Source: Stigmatella aurantiaca
GTDB lineage: Bacteria; Myxococcota; Myxococcia; Myxococcales; Myxococcaceae
Length of the DNA stretch: 64,000 bases
NCBI RefSeq assembly: GCF_900109545.1
Contig: NZ_FOAP01000009.1
Coordinates: 308,433 to 372,432, forward strand
Direction: 5' to 3'
Under the pieces are notes generated by a model. That model had not been told where the DNA came from and did not search any database. It saw nothing but the letters and a program-made list of their open reading frames with translations. Shown here in pieces: positions 45,883 to 54,843 of the stretch (its first letter is position 1; every line of letters begins with the position of its first letter). The position numbers were made by a program, and so were the translations under genes.

Positions 45883-47579
45883 CACTGCTCGACTGGCTGG
45901 TTCTCGTTGGAACAACGGCGTTCATCGTGGGGTGGGGGCTCTGGCGGTCGCGCGGCGAGAGCCGCACCGCGGAGGGCTTTCTGCGGGGGAGCCAGGACCT
46001 GCGCTGGCCCACCATTGGCCTGTCCGTCATGGCCACGCAGGCAAGCGCCATCACCTTCCTCTCCGTCCCGGGCCAGGCCTACGAGGACGGGATGCGCTTC
46101 GTGCAGTTCTACTTCGGTTTGCCGATCGCGATGGTGATCATCAGCGCCGTCTTCGTCCCCATCTACTACCGGCTGAATGTCCTCACCGCCTACGAGTACC
46201 TGGAGTCGCGCTTCGACCTGAAGACCCGCCTGCTCGGCGCGCTCCTCTTCCTCATCCAGCGGGGACTGGCCTCCGGCATCACCATCTACGCGCCGTCCAT
46301 CATCCTCTCGGCCATCTTCGGCTGGCCGCTGGAGCCCACCATCGTGGGCATGGGCGCCCTGGTCATTCTCTACACCGTGACGGGGGGCTCCAAGGCCGTC
46401 AGCCAGACGCAGAAGCAGCAGATGGTGGTCATGCTCGGGGGCATGGCGGTGGCGGCCCTTGTCATCGTATGGCGGCTGCCCGAGCACGTCTCCTTCTCGC
46501 GGGCCGTCGATGTCGCGGGGGCCCTGGGCCGGATGAACGTGGTCAGCTTCGATTTCGACTTCCAGGACCGCTACAACTTCTGGTCGGGCATCACCGGCGG
46601 GCTGTTCCTGTCCCTGTCGTACTTTGGAACGGACCAGTCCCAGGTGGGCCGCTACCTGACGGGGCGCTCGGTCGCGGAGAGCCGCCTCGGGCTGCTCTTC
46701 AACGGCGTGCTGAAGATCCCGATGCAGTTCCTGATCCTCTTCGTCGGGCTCCTGGTCTTCGTGTTCTATCAGTTCACCGCGCCGCCGCTGCTCTTCAACC
46801 AGCCCCTGCGCTCCCGGGTTCAGGCGACCGCGCAGGCGGGGGAGTTCGCCGCCCTGGAGGAGAAGTGGCTCCAGGTGCAGGAGCAGAAGCGCGCCGAGGC
46901 GGACCGCTACGTGGCGGCGCGGGAGGCCGGAGACCCTGCCGCGGAGGCGGGCGCGCGCGAGCGGCTCCAGGCCGCCGCCCGGACGGCCGAGACGGTCCGC
47001 AAGGAGGCCAAGGCCGTGGTCTCCCGGGCCCTGCCGGGCAGCGAGACGAAGGACTCGGATTACATCTTCATCTCGTTCGTGAAGGACTGGATGCCCAGCG
47101 GGCTCGTGGGGCTGCTCATCACCGTCATCCTGGCGGCGGCGATGAGCTCGATTGCCAGCGAGCTCAACGCCCTGGGCGCGACGACCACGGTCGACTTCTA
47201 CCGGCGGCTCCTCCGCCGCGATGCGACCGACCGGCAGGTGCTCGTGGCCTCCAAGCTGTTCACCGTGCTCTGGGGCCTGGTCGCGGTCGCCTTCGCGAGC
47301 TTCGCCTCGCTGCTCGACAACCTCATCCAGGCGGTCAACATCCTGGGCTCGCTCTTCTACGGGACCGTGCTGGGCCTGTTCCTCGTGGCCTTCTTCCTCC
47401 GGCACGTGCGTGGGAATGCGGTCTTCGTCGCCGCGCTCCTCTCCCAGGGCATGGTGCTCGGCCTCTTCGCGTTCTCCTCCATTGGCTATCTCTGGTTCAA
47501 TGTCATCGGCTGTGCGCTGACCGTCGTCCTCGGAGTGATTCTCCAGGCCTTCATGCCCCGGGTCCGGCACAGCTCCTAG
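45879..47579 (+). CDS. Sodium:solute symporter (SSS family)
   Basis: The 566-residue protein has about thirteen membrane helices and SSS features: DWLVLVGTTAFIVGWGLW, FLRGSQDLRWPTIGLSVMA with the TQASAITFLSVPGQAYEDG region, VTGGSKAVSQTQKQQMVVML, SYFGTDQSQVGRYLTGRS and the sodium-site helix ILAAAMSSIASELNALGATT. An unusually long hydrophilic, helical loop (residues about 305-395) rich in Ala/Glu/Arg is inserted between membrane helices. Members import sugars, amino acids, vitamins or carboxylates with Na+. Substrate unknown, but position after a secreted deacetylase and next to bsh genes suggests a glucosaminyl or cysteine-containing product. GTG 45879 is coupled to the upstream small gene. 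Confidence 0.92.
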   Translation: MTLLDWLVLVGTTAFIVGWGLWRSRGESRTAEGFLRGSQDLRWPTIGLSVMATQASAITFLSVPGQAYEDGMRFVQFYFGLPIAMVIISAVFVPIYYRLNVLTAYEYLESRFDLKTRLLGALLFLIQRGLASGITIYAPSIILSAIFGWPLEPTIVGMGALVILYTVTGGSKAVSQTQKQQMVVMLGGMAVAALVIVWRLPEHVSFSRAVDVAGALGRMNVVSFDFDFQDRYNFWSGITGGLFLSLSYFGTDQSQVGRYLTGRSVAESRLGLLFNGVLKIPMQFLILFVGLLVFVFYQFTAPPLLFNQPLRSRVQATAQAGEFAALEEKWLQVQEQKRAEADRYVAAREAGDPAAEAGARERLQAAARTAETVRKEAKAVVSRALPGSETKDSDYIFISFVKDWMPSGLVGLLITVILAAAMSSIASELNALGATTTVDFYRRLLRRDATDRQVLVASKLFTVLWGLVAVAFASFASLLDNLIQAVNILGSLFYGTVLGLFLVAFFLRHVRGNAVFVAALLSQGMVLGLFAFSSIGYLWFNVIGCALTVVLGVILQAFMPRVRHSS

Positions 47580-47738
47580 GAGCCCCAAGTTGAGCACACT
47601 GCGTCAAAGCTCATCCTGTTTCACTCACAGGAGACAGTCCGCACCTTGAAGCCGTTTACACCCAGGGGGGAAGCGTCTAGATGACGCAGCAGAATGACTG
47701 GGATCGCCCGAGACGGCTCAAAGAACAGCATCGAGAAC

Positions 47739-50624
47739 ATGGCTCAGCGGGTCATGCGCATTGGAAGCGTGTTGGGACTCGCTGTCTGGCTCACGGCCGC
47801 GCCAGCGCTCGCGCAGCGGACGACGGCGGACATCCGGGTCGGCCTCAGCGCGCTCAAGGGGCCTGTCACCGGCGTGACCGTGCTCGCGGTGAACACCCAG
47901 AGCGGCTTCTCGGCGAAGGGGATCGCTCGCGCGGATGGCTCGTTCTTCCTGAGCGGCCTGGCCCCCGGTGAGTACGTCATCACCGTCACCCAGCCGGGCG
48001 GCAAGGAGGTGTACCGGACGGTGAACGTCCAGGTCGGCCAGACGGTGGACCTGAACATCAACGTCGAGGAGGAGGTGGCGCTCGATCTCGGCCAGGGCGA
48101 GACCGTGCTCGTCCAGGGGAAGACCCCCGAGAGCACCACGTCCGAGGTCGCCACCAACGTCAGCCGCGAAGAGATCGCCAACCTGCCCCAGAGCAACCGC
48201 AACTTTCTCAACTTCGCCGCCCTCGCGCCCGGCGTTCGCGTCTCCAACGATGAGTTCAACAAGAACTTCTCGTCTGGCGCGCTCGAGGCGCGCAGCACCA
48301 ACGTGTTCGTGGATGGGGTGAGCCTCAAGAACAACGTCATCGAAGGCGGCCTGGTGGGCCAGGACGCGAGCCGCGGAAACCCCTTCCCCCAGCTCGCGGT
48401 CAGCGGCTTCCGCGTGATTACGCAGAACTACAAGGCCGAGTACGAGCAGGCCAACAGCGCCATCATCTCCGCCATCACGCGCTCGGGCGGCAATGACTTC
48501 CATGGCGACGTCTTCCTCACCTTCCAGAACCAGGCGTTGATGAAGCGGGATTACTTCACGGTGGAGAAGCCCGAGCAGTTGCGCTCCCAGTTCGGCGCTG
48601 CGCTGGGGGGGCCCCTGGTGAAGGACAAGCTGCACTTCTTCGTGACCTACGAAGGCAACCTTCAGGACCGCTCGAACCTGGTGGCGATCGGCAATCCGAA
48701 CCCGGAGAACGTGGAGCGGTTTGGGTCCTTCGAGGGCAACTTCGGGAGCCCCTTCCGCGAACACCTCGGCTTCGCGAAGCTGACCTGGCGGCCGGCGGAC
48801 AACCAGACCCTGGATGTCAGCGCGAGCCTCCGGACCGAGACGGACGTCCGCAACTTCGGTGGCCTCATCAGCGTCGAGAGCGCCGAGGACATCCGGAACA
48901 ATGTGCTCACCACCTCGGCCCGGCACCAGCTGCGGCTGGGCGGGCTGACGAACGAGGCCACGTTCCAGTTCCTCGACTCGCGGTTCAACCCGGTCGCCAC
49001 GAACCCTGACCTGGTGGGGCGGGACTATGAAGGGGTCATCCGGCTCGGTGGCCGCGATACCAGCCAGGACGTCCGCCAGCGGGCGTTCACGCTGCGCAAC
49101 GACGTGACGTTCGCGAACTTCGATGGGGCGGGCCAGCACGTGATGAAGGCCGGGGCCAAGCTCTCCTTCCAGCACTACCAGATCGAACGCACGCTCTTCG
49201 GCAACCCTGCGTTCCGCTTCCGCGAGGATGAAGGCAACGGTCTCAGCTACGACTTCCCGGCCGAGGCCGCCTATGGCGTGGGCGACCCGAAGGCCGCGTC
49301 CAACAACACGCAGGTGGGCGTGTACATCCAGGACGATTGGGAGATCGCCAAGCGGCTGACCCTGAACCTGGGCCTCCGGTGGGATGTCGAGACCAACCCC
49401 CTGAACAACGACTACGTGACGCCCGCGGATGTCCGCGCGGCGGTGGAGGAGCTCGCGGGCATCGTCGCGCAGACGAATGGGCCCGGCTTCTTCCCGGCCG
49501 AGAACTACCTGACCAACGGCAAGCAGCGCCCCGTCTTCCTGGGCGCGGTGCAGCCGCGGCTCGGCGCGGCCTTCGACGTGATGGGCAACGGCCGCACGGT
49601 CCTCTTCGCCGGCGCGGGGCGCTATTACGATCGCACCCTGTTCAACACCGGCGTGGACGAGCGGCTTCGTCTTCAGTACCAGGTCCGCACGTTCTACTTC
49701 TCGCGGGAAGGTGCGCCCCGCTTCGGGCAGCCGACCATCGCCTGGCGGCCCGAGTACCTGAGCCGGCAGGGGCTCGATGCGCTGATCGACAGCGGTGTGG
49801 CCCCCGCCGCGGAGATCTTCCTGCTCGAGAACGACACCAAGCCGCAGGTCAGCGACCAGTTCAGCGCGGGTGTCCGGCAGCAGGCAGGACCGCTCAACAC
49901 GTCGCTGACGCTCACGCACATCCGCAGCAGGAACGGCGTTGGCTTCTACCCCGCCAACCGCCTGTCGACGGGCAGCCGCGACTACATCCCCACGCCGGGT
50001 GGCTTCGGCAATGTCATCATCTCCGTGGACGACCGGACCTCCACCTACAGCAGCGTGCAGGTCTCGGCGGAGAAGCCCTTCTCGAGCGAGTTCTCGACGA
50101 GTCGCATTCCGTGGGGAGCGTCCGTGGCCTACACCCTGGGCGTCGCCCGGGAGCGCGGGGCGGCCTACAACTTCGACTACCCGACCGTCAAAGACAGTCC
50201 CGTGACCCCCACGGCCACCGACGAGCGCCACCGGCTCGTGCTCTCCGGCATCGTGGGGCTGCCCTTGGAGTTCCGGCTGTCCACGCTCATCACCCTGGGA
50301 AGCGGCTTGCCCTACACCATCTACGACAACTCCAGGGGCACCGGTCCCACCGAGTTCGTGCTCCGCACCTACGGCGGCCGGGCGGACGGCTTCATCCAGT
50401 TCAGCCAGGTGGATGTGCGGCTGGCCAAGGACTTCACGATCTCCAAGGGCCACCGCATCAACGCCTTCGCCGAGTGCTTCAACCTCTTCGACGCGAGGAA
50501 CCTCGGCGGATACGACGGGTACCTTCCGCCCGAGACCGAGCCCTCGAACCCGAAGTTTGGTGAGCCCACGAGTGTGGTGGGGCCGCCCCGCAGCTTCCAG
50601 TTCGGCATGGGCTACAGCTTCTGA
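47739..50624 (+). CDS. TonB-dependent receptor with carboxypeptidase-regulatory-like N-terminal domain
   Basis: The 961-residue outer-membrane receptor has a signal peptide (MRIGSVLGLAVWLTAAPALA in its second half) and a carboxypeptidase-regulatory-like beta domain (residues about 28-115: VTGVTVLAVNTQSGFSAKGI, DGSFFLSGLAPGEYVITV). A plug follows (SNRNFLNFAALAPGVRV, NVFVDGVSLKNNVIEGG, EYEQANSAIISAITRSGGN), then a 22-strand-type barrel (FFVTYEGNLQDRSN, VYIQDDWEIAKRLTLNLGLR) ending FQFGMGYSF with the terminal Phe recognised by BAM. This Oar-like class imports large or scarce nutrients. ATG 47739 was chosen; ATG 47694 or 47754 are alternatives. It lies 160 bp after the symporter, and may bring that transporter's substrate across the outer membrane. 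Confidence 0.9.
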   Translation: MAQRVMRIGSVLGLAVWLTAAPALAQRTTADIRVGLSALKGPVTGVTVLAVNTQSGFSAKGIARADGSFFLSGLAPGEYVITVTQPGGKEVYRTVNVQVGQTVDLNINVEEEVALDLGQGETVLVQGKTPESTTSEVATNVSREEIANLPQSNRNFLNFAALAPGVRVSNDEFNKNFSSGALEARSTNVFVDGVSLKNNVIEGGLVGQDASRGNPFPQLAVSGFRVITQNYKAEYEQANSAIISAITRSGGNDFHGDVFLTFQNQALMKRDYFTVEKPEQLRSQFGAALGGPLVKDKLHFFVTYEGNLQDRSNLVAIGNPNPENVERFGSFEGNFGSPFREHLGFAKLTWRPADNQTLDVSASLRTETDVRNFGGLISVESAEDIRNNVLTTSARHQLRLGGLTNEATFQFLDSRFNPVATNPDLVGRDYEGVIRLGGRDTSQDVRQRAFTLRNDVTFANFDGAGQHVMKAGAKLSFQHYQIERTLFGNPAFRFREDEGNGLSYDFPAEAAYGVGDPKAASNNTQVGVYIQDDWEIAKRLTLNLGLRWDVETNPLNNDYVTPADVRAAVEELAGIVAQTNGPGFFPAENYLTNGKQRPVFLGAVQPRLGAAFDVMGNGRTVLFAGAGRYYDRTLFNTGVDERLRLQYQVRTFYFSREGAPRFGQPTIAWRPEYLSRQGLDALIDSGVAPAAEIFLLENDTKPQVSDQFSAGVRQQAGPLNTSLTLTHIRSRNGVGFYPANRLSTGSRDYIPTPGGFGNVIISVDDRTSTYSSVQVSAEKPFSSEFSTSRIPWGASVAYTLGVARERGAAYNFDYPTVKDSPVTPTATDERHRLVLSGIVGLPLEFRLSTLITLGSGLPYTIYDNSRGTGPTEFVLRTYGGRADGFIQFSQVDVRLAKDFTISKGHRINAFAECFNLFDARNLGGYDGYLPPETEPSNPKFGEPTSVVGPPRSFQFGMGYSF

Positions 50625-50950
50625 AAGTCCAGGCGGCGGGTTCGAAAGCCGCCGCTTCCAAGTAGAGCAACCCGCCGCTTTCAAGGCGCCAGCGTATAGG
50701 CGGGAGAGAGGCCATGTGGAGGGTGAGTGCTGGAGCGGAGGTGCCCAGGAGGGCCGCTGACGGGGGCCGCCCGAGCCGTGAGCCAAGCGGGTGGAGAAGC
50801 CGCGCAGCCCCTTAGGAGTGCACGCCGGCCCTGGCCGCCCTCCCATGATTCGGAGCGGCCTGGTCCCCCACCGCGGCTGTGTAAGCACTAGGGCCCATAT
50901 CCATGACCTGACTCTTTGAGTAGAGGTGTCCGTCTGCGGGACCACCTCAC
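50625..50950. other. 326-bp intergenic region with overlapping GC dyads after the receptor gene
   Basis: No protein-like frame is supported. Just after the receptor stop, GCGGCGGGTT (50633-50642) is complementary to AACCCGCCGC (50669-50678). The shorter GGCGGC (50632-50637) can alternatively pair with GCCGCC (50648-50653), giving mutually exclusive hairpins. There is no T tract, so a plain intrinsic terminator is not called. The remaining 270 bases presumably hold the promoter of the Kelch lipoprotein gene. Confidence 0.4.
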
Positions 50951-52552
50951 ATGAAAAACCTACCACTCTCCCTTCTCGCCCTCTGCTTGACGCTGGCAGT
51001 CACTGGCTGCCGTGAGTCTCCAACTCCATCTCCCTCAGACGATTTCTCGCTCCGTGTCGTCCTCGCGGAGACCAGCATCTCCGCGGGAATGCAGACCACC
51101 GCGAAGGCCCAGCGTGTCTATGACGACGGCCGCGTCGTCGACCTCGACACCTCCCCTTCACCGCAATGGGCCTCATCCGCTCCTCAAGTGGCCTCCGTCG
51201 AACCGCAACCGGACGGCACTGTCAAAGTGACAGCGCTCAAGCCCGGCAGCGCCCTCATCACAGTCAATGCGGACGATGCTTCGGGCGAGGCAACCCTCGA
51301 GGTCACCGCCGCTCGCCTCCTCTCGCTGCGGGTGTCACCCACCACTGCCTCTGTGGCCGTAGGCATCACGCAGCAGTTCACTGCCCAGGGCAGCTACAGC
51401 GACGGCACCACGGGCGATGTGACGAGCAGCGCGACGTGGACGACGAGCGACACTGCCATCGCCACCGTGAGCACCACGGGCCTGGGCACCGGCGTGGCCG
51501 TGGGTGGGCCTGTCACCCTCACCGCCACCCTGGGGGGCGTGAGCGGCACGGCTCAACTCAGCGTCACCAGGTGGACGTCCGCAGGGTCCATGTCCACGAG
51601 CCGCTACAACCACACCGCCACGCGGCTCGACTTGGGCAAGGTGCTCATCGCCGGGGGGCGCAATGGGACGACCCCCCTGAGCAGTGCGGAGTTGTACGAT
51701 CCAGCGACCAACTCCTGGTCTCCAGCCAAGGCCATGTCCATGGGCCGCTTCGCTCACGCCGCCCTGTTGCTCAACGGTGGTTACGTGCTCGTCACGGGGG
51801 GCGTCGGCGCCCTTACCGGCGCGGCAATGTATGATCCGGCGAGCGACGCCTGGTATGAGGTCAGCCCCATGAGCGGGGGCCGCTCCGGTCACACCATGAC
51901 GCTGCTTCCCTCGGGCCAGGTGCTCGTCACCGGCGGCACCGACGGCAACAACGCTTTAGCCACTGCGGAGGTGTTCGAGCCGCTCGCCAACATCTGGATT
52001 CGGTCCAGCACCATGAGCACCGCCCGCTTCAACCACACGGCCACACTGCTCTCCTCGGGCAAGGTCCTTGTCTCAGGAGGGTCCAATGGCTCCGGGAGCT
52101 TGAGCAGCGCCGAGGTGTACGACCCGGCCACCAACTCGTGGGCTCCAGTTGCCACCATGGTGACGCGCCATAGCCTTCACACTGCCACGCTGCTCTCCTC
52201 GGGGAAGGTGCTCATCTCAGGGGGACACTCGCTCACCGACCCCTCTTCCTCTGAGCTGTATGATCCAGGCACCAACGTCTGGTCCACAGCGGGCTCCATG
52301 ATCGAAAGCCGCTCCCGCCACACCGCCACGCTGCTCGCTTCGGGCCAGGTGCTCGTCGCGGGGGGCGACGGCAGCAGCTATTACAACACTGCGGAGTTGT
52401 ACGACCCAGCCACCTCTTCCTGGTCCGCCATCGCCCCCATGGCCGAGCCCCGCGGCTCTCACACCGCGACGCTGCTGACCTCAGGCAGGGTTCTCGTCGT
52501 GGGTGGCCAAGCAACCAACTCCCACGCCACGGCAGAGGTGTACGTGCCCTGA
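50951..52552 (+). CDS. Lipoprotein with Ig-like domains and seven Kelch repeats
   Basis: The 533-residue lipoprotein (LLALCLTLAVTGC, lipidated Cys20) begins with two bacterial Ig-like (Big_2) segments: residues about 35-120 (SALITVNADDASGEATLEV) and 122-207 (LRVSPTTASVAVGITQQFTA, LGGVSGTAQLSV). Seven Kelch-type repeats of about 46 residues follow, each with HTATLLxSGKVLVxGG, then SAELYDPATNSW. The final repeat lacks its closing Trp, and the N-terminal RWTSAGSM may complete that blade, giving a closed seven-blade propeller on the cell surface. Likely a binding or adhesion protein. Repeat identity is high enough for internal recombination. Function unknown. Confidence 0.9.
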   Translation: MKNLPLSLLALCLTLAVTGCRESPTPSPSDDFSLRVVLAETSISAGMQTTAKAQRVYDDGRVVDLDTSPSPQWASSAPQVASVEPQPDGTVKVTALKPGSALITVNADDASGEATLEVTAARLLSLRVSPTTASVAVGITQQFTAQGSYSDGTTGDVTSSATWTTSDTAIATVSTTGLGTGVAVGGPVTLTATLGGVSGTAQLSVTRWTSAGSMSTSRYNHTATRLDLGKVLIAGGRNGTTPLSSAELYDPATNSWSPAKAMSMGRFAHAALLLNGGYVLVTGGVGALTGAAMYDPASDAWYEVSPMSGGRSGHTMTLLPSGQVLVTGGTDGNNALATAEVFEPLANIWIRSSTMSTARFNHTATLLSSGKVLVSGGSNGSGSLSSAEVYDPATNSWAPVATMVTRHSLHTATLLSSGKVLISGGHSLTDPSSSELYDPGTNVWSTAGSMIESRSRHTATLLASGQVLVAGGDGSSYYNTAELYDPATSSWSAIAPMAEPRGSHTATLLTSGRVLVVGGQATNSHATAEVYVP

Positions 52553-52638
52553 GGAGAGTGGTGATCCATAGGTCCTCCGAAATCCTCCTGGTATTCCCTC
52601 GGGAGCCACGCTCCCCCTCGGATTGGCTTCTCTAAAAC

Positions 52639-54738
52639 TTAGCCGCGGGAGGCGCCCACGCGAGCGCGGCACCGCGCCTCGGCGGCGCGCGCTTGCAGCG
52701 CCTCCTTGTTCCGGCCCGCCTGCTCCATGAGGATCGCCGCGCGTGCATAGTGGTCCGCGGCCTGCTCCATGGGCAGCACTTGCTCTTCCGAGCGCGCCGC
52801 CGCGAGCAGGTGCGGCAAGGCGCGCTCCATCGCGCCAGCCTCCAGCCAGTGGTGGGCCAGGACGAGGGGCGGCGCGCCGCCGTTCTCGAACACGGTGGCG
52901 AGCCGCCCATGCAACGCCCGCGCGGCGGTGGGCGGGAGGCTGGCGAGGACGGCTTCCCGCACCAGGTCATGGCTGAAGCGCTCGCCCATCAGGACCTGGG
53001 CGGTTTCGAGCTCCGCCAGCGCGGTGTGGACCAGACTGGCGGACACCTGGAGTGCCTCGGGGACGAGCGCGGCCTTGAAGTGGGCGCCCGCCAAGGCAGC
53101 GAGCTGGGCGCTCTGCAAGGCCAGGGGCGAGAGGTGCTCCAGACGGCGCCGGATGAGGGGGCCCACCCGGCCAGGCGGGGGCAGGCGGCTGGGCCAGTCC
53201 TGGCCGAGCGCGCCGGTTTCCAGCAGGTGCTTGAGCGTCTCGACGATGTAGAGCGGGTTGCCGCCGGTGTACCGGGACAGCGCCTCGGCATGGCGCTCGG
53301 CCCCCGGCAGCTCCAGGCCCGCCAGCAGCTGCCGCACCTCCTCGGGTTGGAGCGGGCCCAGCTCGATGATGCGCGCCGCCCCTGCATCCACGAGCTGGTG
53401 GATGTAGGTCTGCGCATAGGGAGGGAGCTCCCCTCTCCGGTAGCAATCGATGAAGCGCGGCCCGGCGCCTCCGCGCCCGCCGGCACCGGTCAGGCGGCTG
53501 ATGGCATACGTGAAGGCCTTGGCGCTGGCCTTGTCCCAGTACTGCACGTCATCCGCGATGCTGACGCGCTCGTGCTGGTGCAGCAGCAGCAGGGCCTCCA
53601 CCTGCGCATCGTGGAAGCGCAGCATGCTGGACTCGGAGTGCAGGGGCGGCAGGAGGCGGGGGCCCCCCAGCTCCGGGAGGATGCGTGACAGCTCGTCGCG
53701 CACCCACTCGGGCAGCTTCACCTCGGGCCAGCGGGCCATCTGGCTCCGGAAGGCGCGCGCCTCCGAGGCGAAGGGGATGTCCTGGTCCCCGGCCCGCCCT
53801 TCGATGCGCCCCCAGGCTCCTTGGGTGCTGGCGAACTCCTCGGCCAGGCGGGACTTGCCGCTGCCGGGCTCGCCGGAGAGAAACAGCATCTGGCCCGCGT
53901 GCCACCCCTCCTCGAGCTGGCGCCAGGCGGCCTCCCGGCCCGCCAGCACCGGAGGCCGCAGCACGGACAAGGGCAGCGCCGCGCGGGGCTCGGCGGGAGC
54001 GTGGGGCAGCTGGGTGCCCTTTTCGATCTGCCGCACCAGGGCCAGCGTGTCCGGCATGGGCGTCACCCCCAGCTCCCGTGAGAGGACGGTGCGCAGCCGC
54101 TCGAAGGCGGCGAGCGCGGCGCCGCGATCCCCTTTCAGGTAGTGCAAGCGGATGAGGTGGCTCCCGGCTTGCTCGGACTCGGGCTCCTGCTGAACCCAGG
54201 CATGGGCCAGGGCGAGCGCCGCCGTCCAGTCCCCCTGGGCCGTGTGCCGGTCGATCTCGGCCTCGCGTGCCTTGCGCACCCACCCCTCCACCGCGGCCCG
54301 GGCCCCGTCCAGCCAGCGCGCCAGCTCGGGGCAGTCATCGAAGTCAAAGCCCGCCAGCAGCAGGCCGCCGCCTTCGGGAGACAGGGCTTCGAGAACCTGG
54401 GCGTGTTGCCGGGCCAGGGCGGCGGCCTTCATCCGCGCGGCGTCCAGCACCAGGGACGCGCCCAGCGCCAGGCGCTCGGCGTCCGCTTCGAGCCACGCCT
54501 CCCCCCCGCTCGCCAGCCGCAGCCGGCGCAGCAGCTGGCGCATGTTGTTGCGCACGGTGGCCGCGGGCGAGTCCGGCCACAGAAGGCTGGCCAGCGGAAA
54601 CTTGGGCGAGGCTCCCTCCAGCCCCAGGTAGGCCAGCAGTGCCGCCGCCCGCCGCTCCAGCCGTACCCGCTGGCCCCCAGGGCCCCACACCTGGGCCAGC
54701 CCCAGCACTTGGGCCCTCCAATTCGCGTTGCCGGCCAC
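52639..54738 (-). CDS. AfsR/SARP-like transcriptional regulator with BTAD and AAA ATPase domains
   Basis: The 699-residue protein has an OmpR-like winged helix at the start (VRLERRAAALLAYLGLEG, LASLLWPDSPAATVRNNMRQ, LRRLRL). A bacterial transcriptional activator domain (BTAD) of TPR-like helices extends to about residue 245 (AHAWVQQEPESEQAGSHLIR, ERLRTVLSRELGVTPMPDTL). The STAND/AAA ATPase follows with Walker A SGEPGSGKSRLAEEF and a Walker-B-like IADDVQYWD, then helical repeats with YTGGNPLYIVETLKHLLE. There is no LuxR domain at the C-terminus. GTG 54736-54738 follows GGGAGGT. Proteins of this class activate specialised metabolism or local operons. It is divergent from the cysteine-rich mini-protein gene, with about 105 bp between. 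Confidence 0.88.
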   Translation of the reverse strand: MAGNANWRAQVLGLAQVWGPGGQRVRLERRAAALLAYLGLEGASPKFPLASLLWPDSPAATVRNNMRQLLRRLRLASGGEAWLEADAERLALGASLVLDAARMKAAALARQHAQVLEALSPEGGGLLLAGFDFDDCPELARWLDGARAAVEGWVRKAREAEIDRHTAQGDWTAALALAHAWVQQEPESEQAGSHLIRLHYLKGDRGAALAAFERLRTVLSRELGVTPMPDTLALVRQIEKGTQLPHAPAEPRAALPLSVLRPPVLAGREAAWRQLEEGWHAGQMLFLSGEPGSGKSRLAEEFASTQGAWGRIEGRAGDQDIPFASEARAFRSQMARWPEVKLPEWVRDELSRILPELGGPRLLPPLHSESSMLRFHDAQVEALLLLHQHERVSIADDVQYWDKASAKAFTYAISRLTGAGGRGGAGPRFIDCYRRGELPPYAQTYIHQLVDAGAARIIELGPLQPEEVRQLLAGLELPGAERHAEALSRYTGGNPLYIVETLKHLLETGALGQDWPSRLPPPGRVGPLIRRRLEHLSPLALQSAQLAALAGAHFKAALVPEALQVSASLVHTALAELETAQVLMGERFSHDLVREAVLASLPPTAARALHGRLATVFENGGAPPLVLAHHWLEAGAMERALPHLLAAARSEEQVLPMEQAADHYARAAILMEQAGRNKEALQARAAEARCRARVGASRG

Positions 54739-54843
54739 CCGGCACCTCCCTCGTCACGCCCCCATCACCCTGGTCGCGTATGGACGTCCGTGGGGCAGCG
54801 GACCCCGATCCAAGCAGGACAACCCCCCACCCAGGAGTCGAAA

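Noticed and set aside
47718..50966. Minus-strand open frame of about 1080 codons
   Set aside because: It is entirely opposite the TonB-dependent receptor gene, with no signal, motif or ribosome-binding site.
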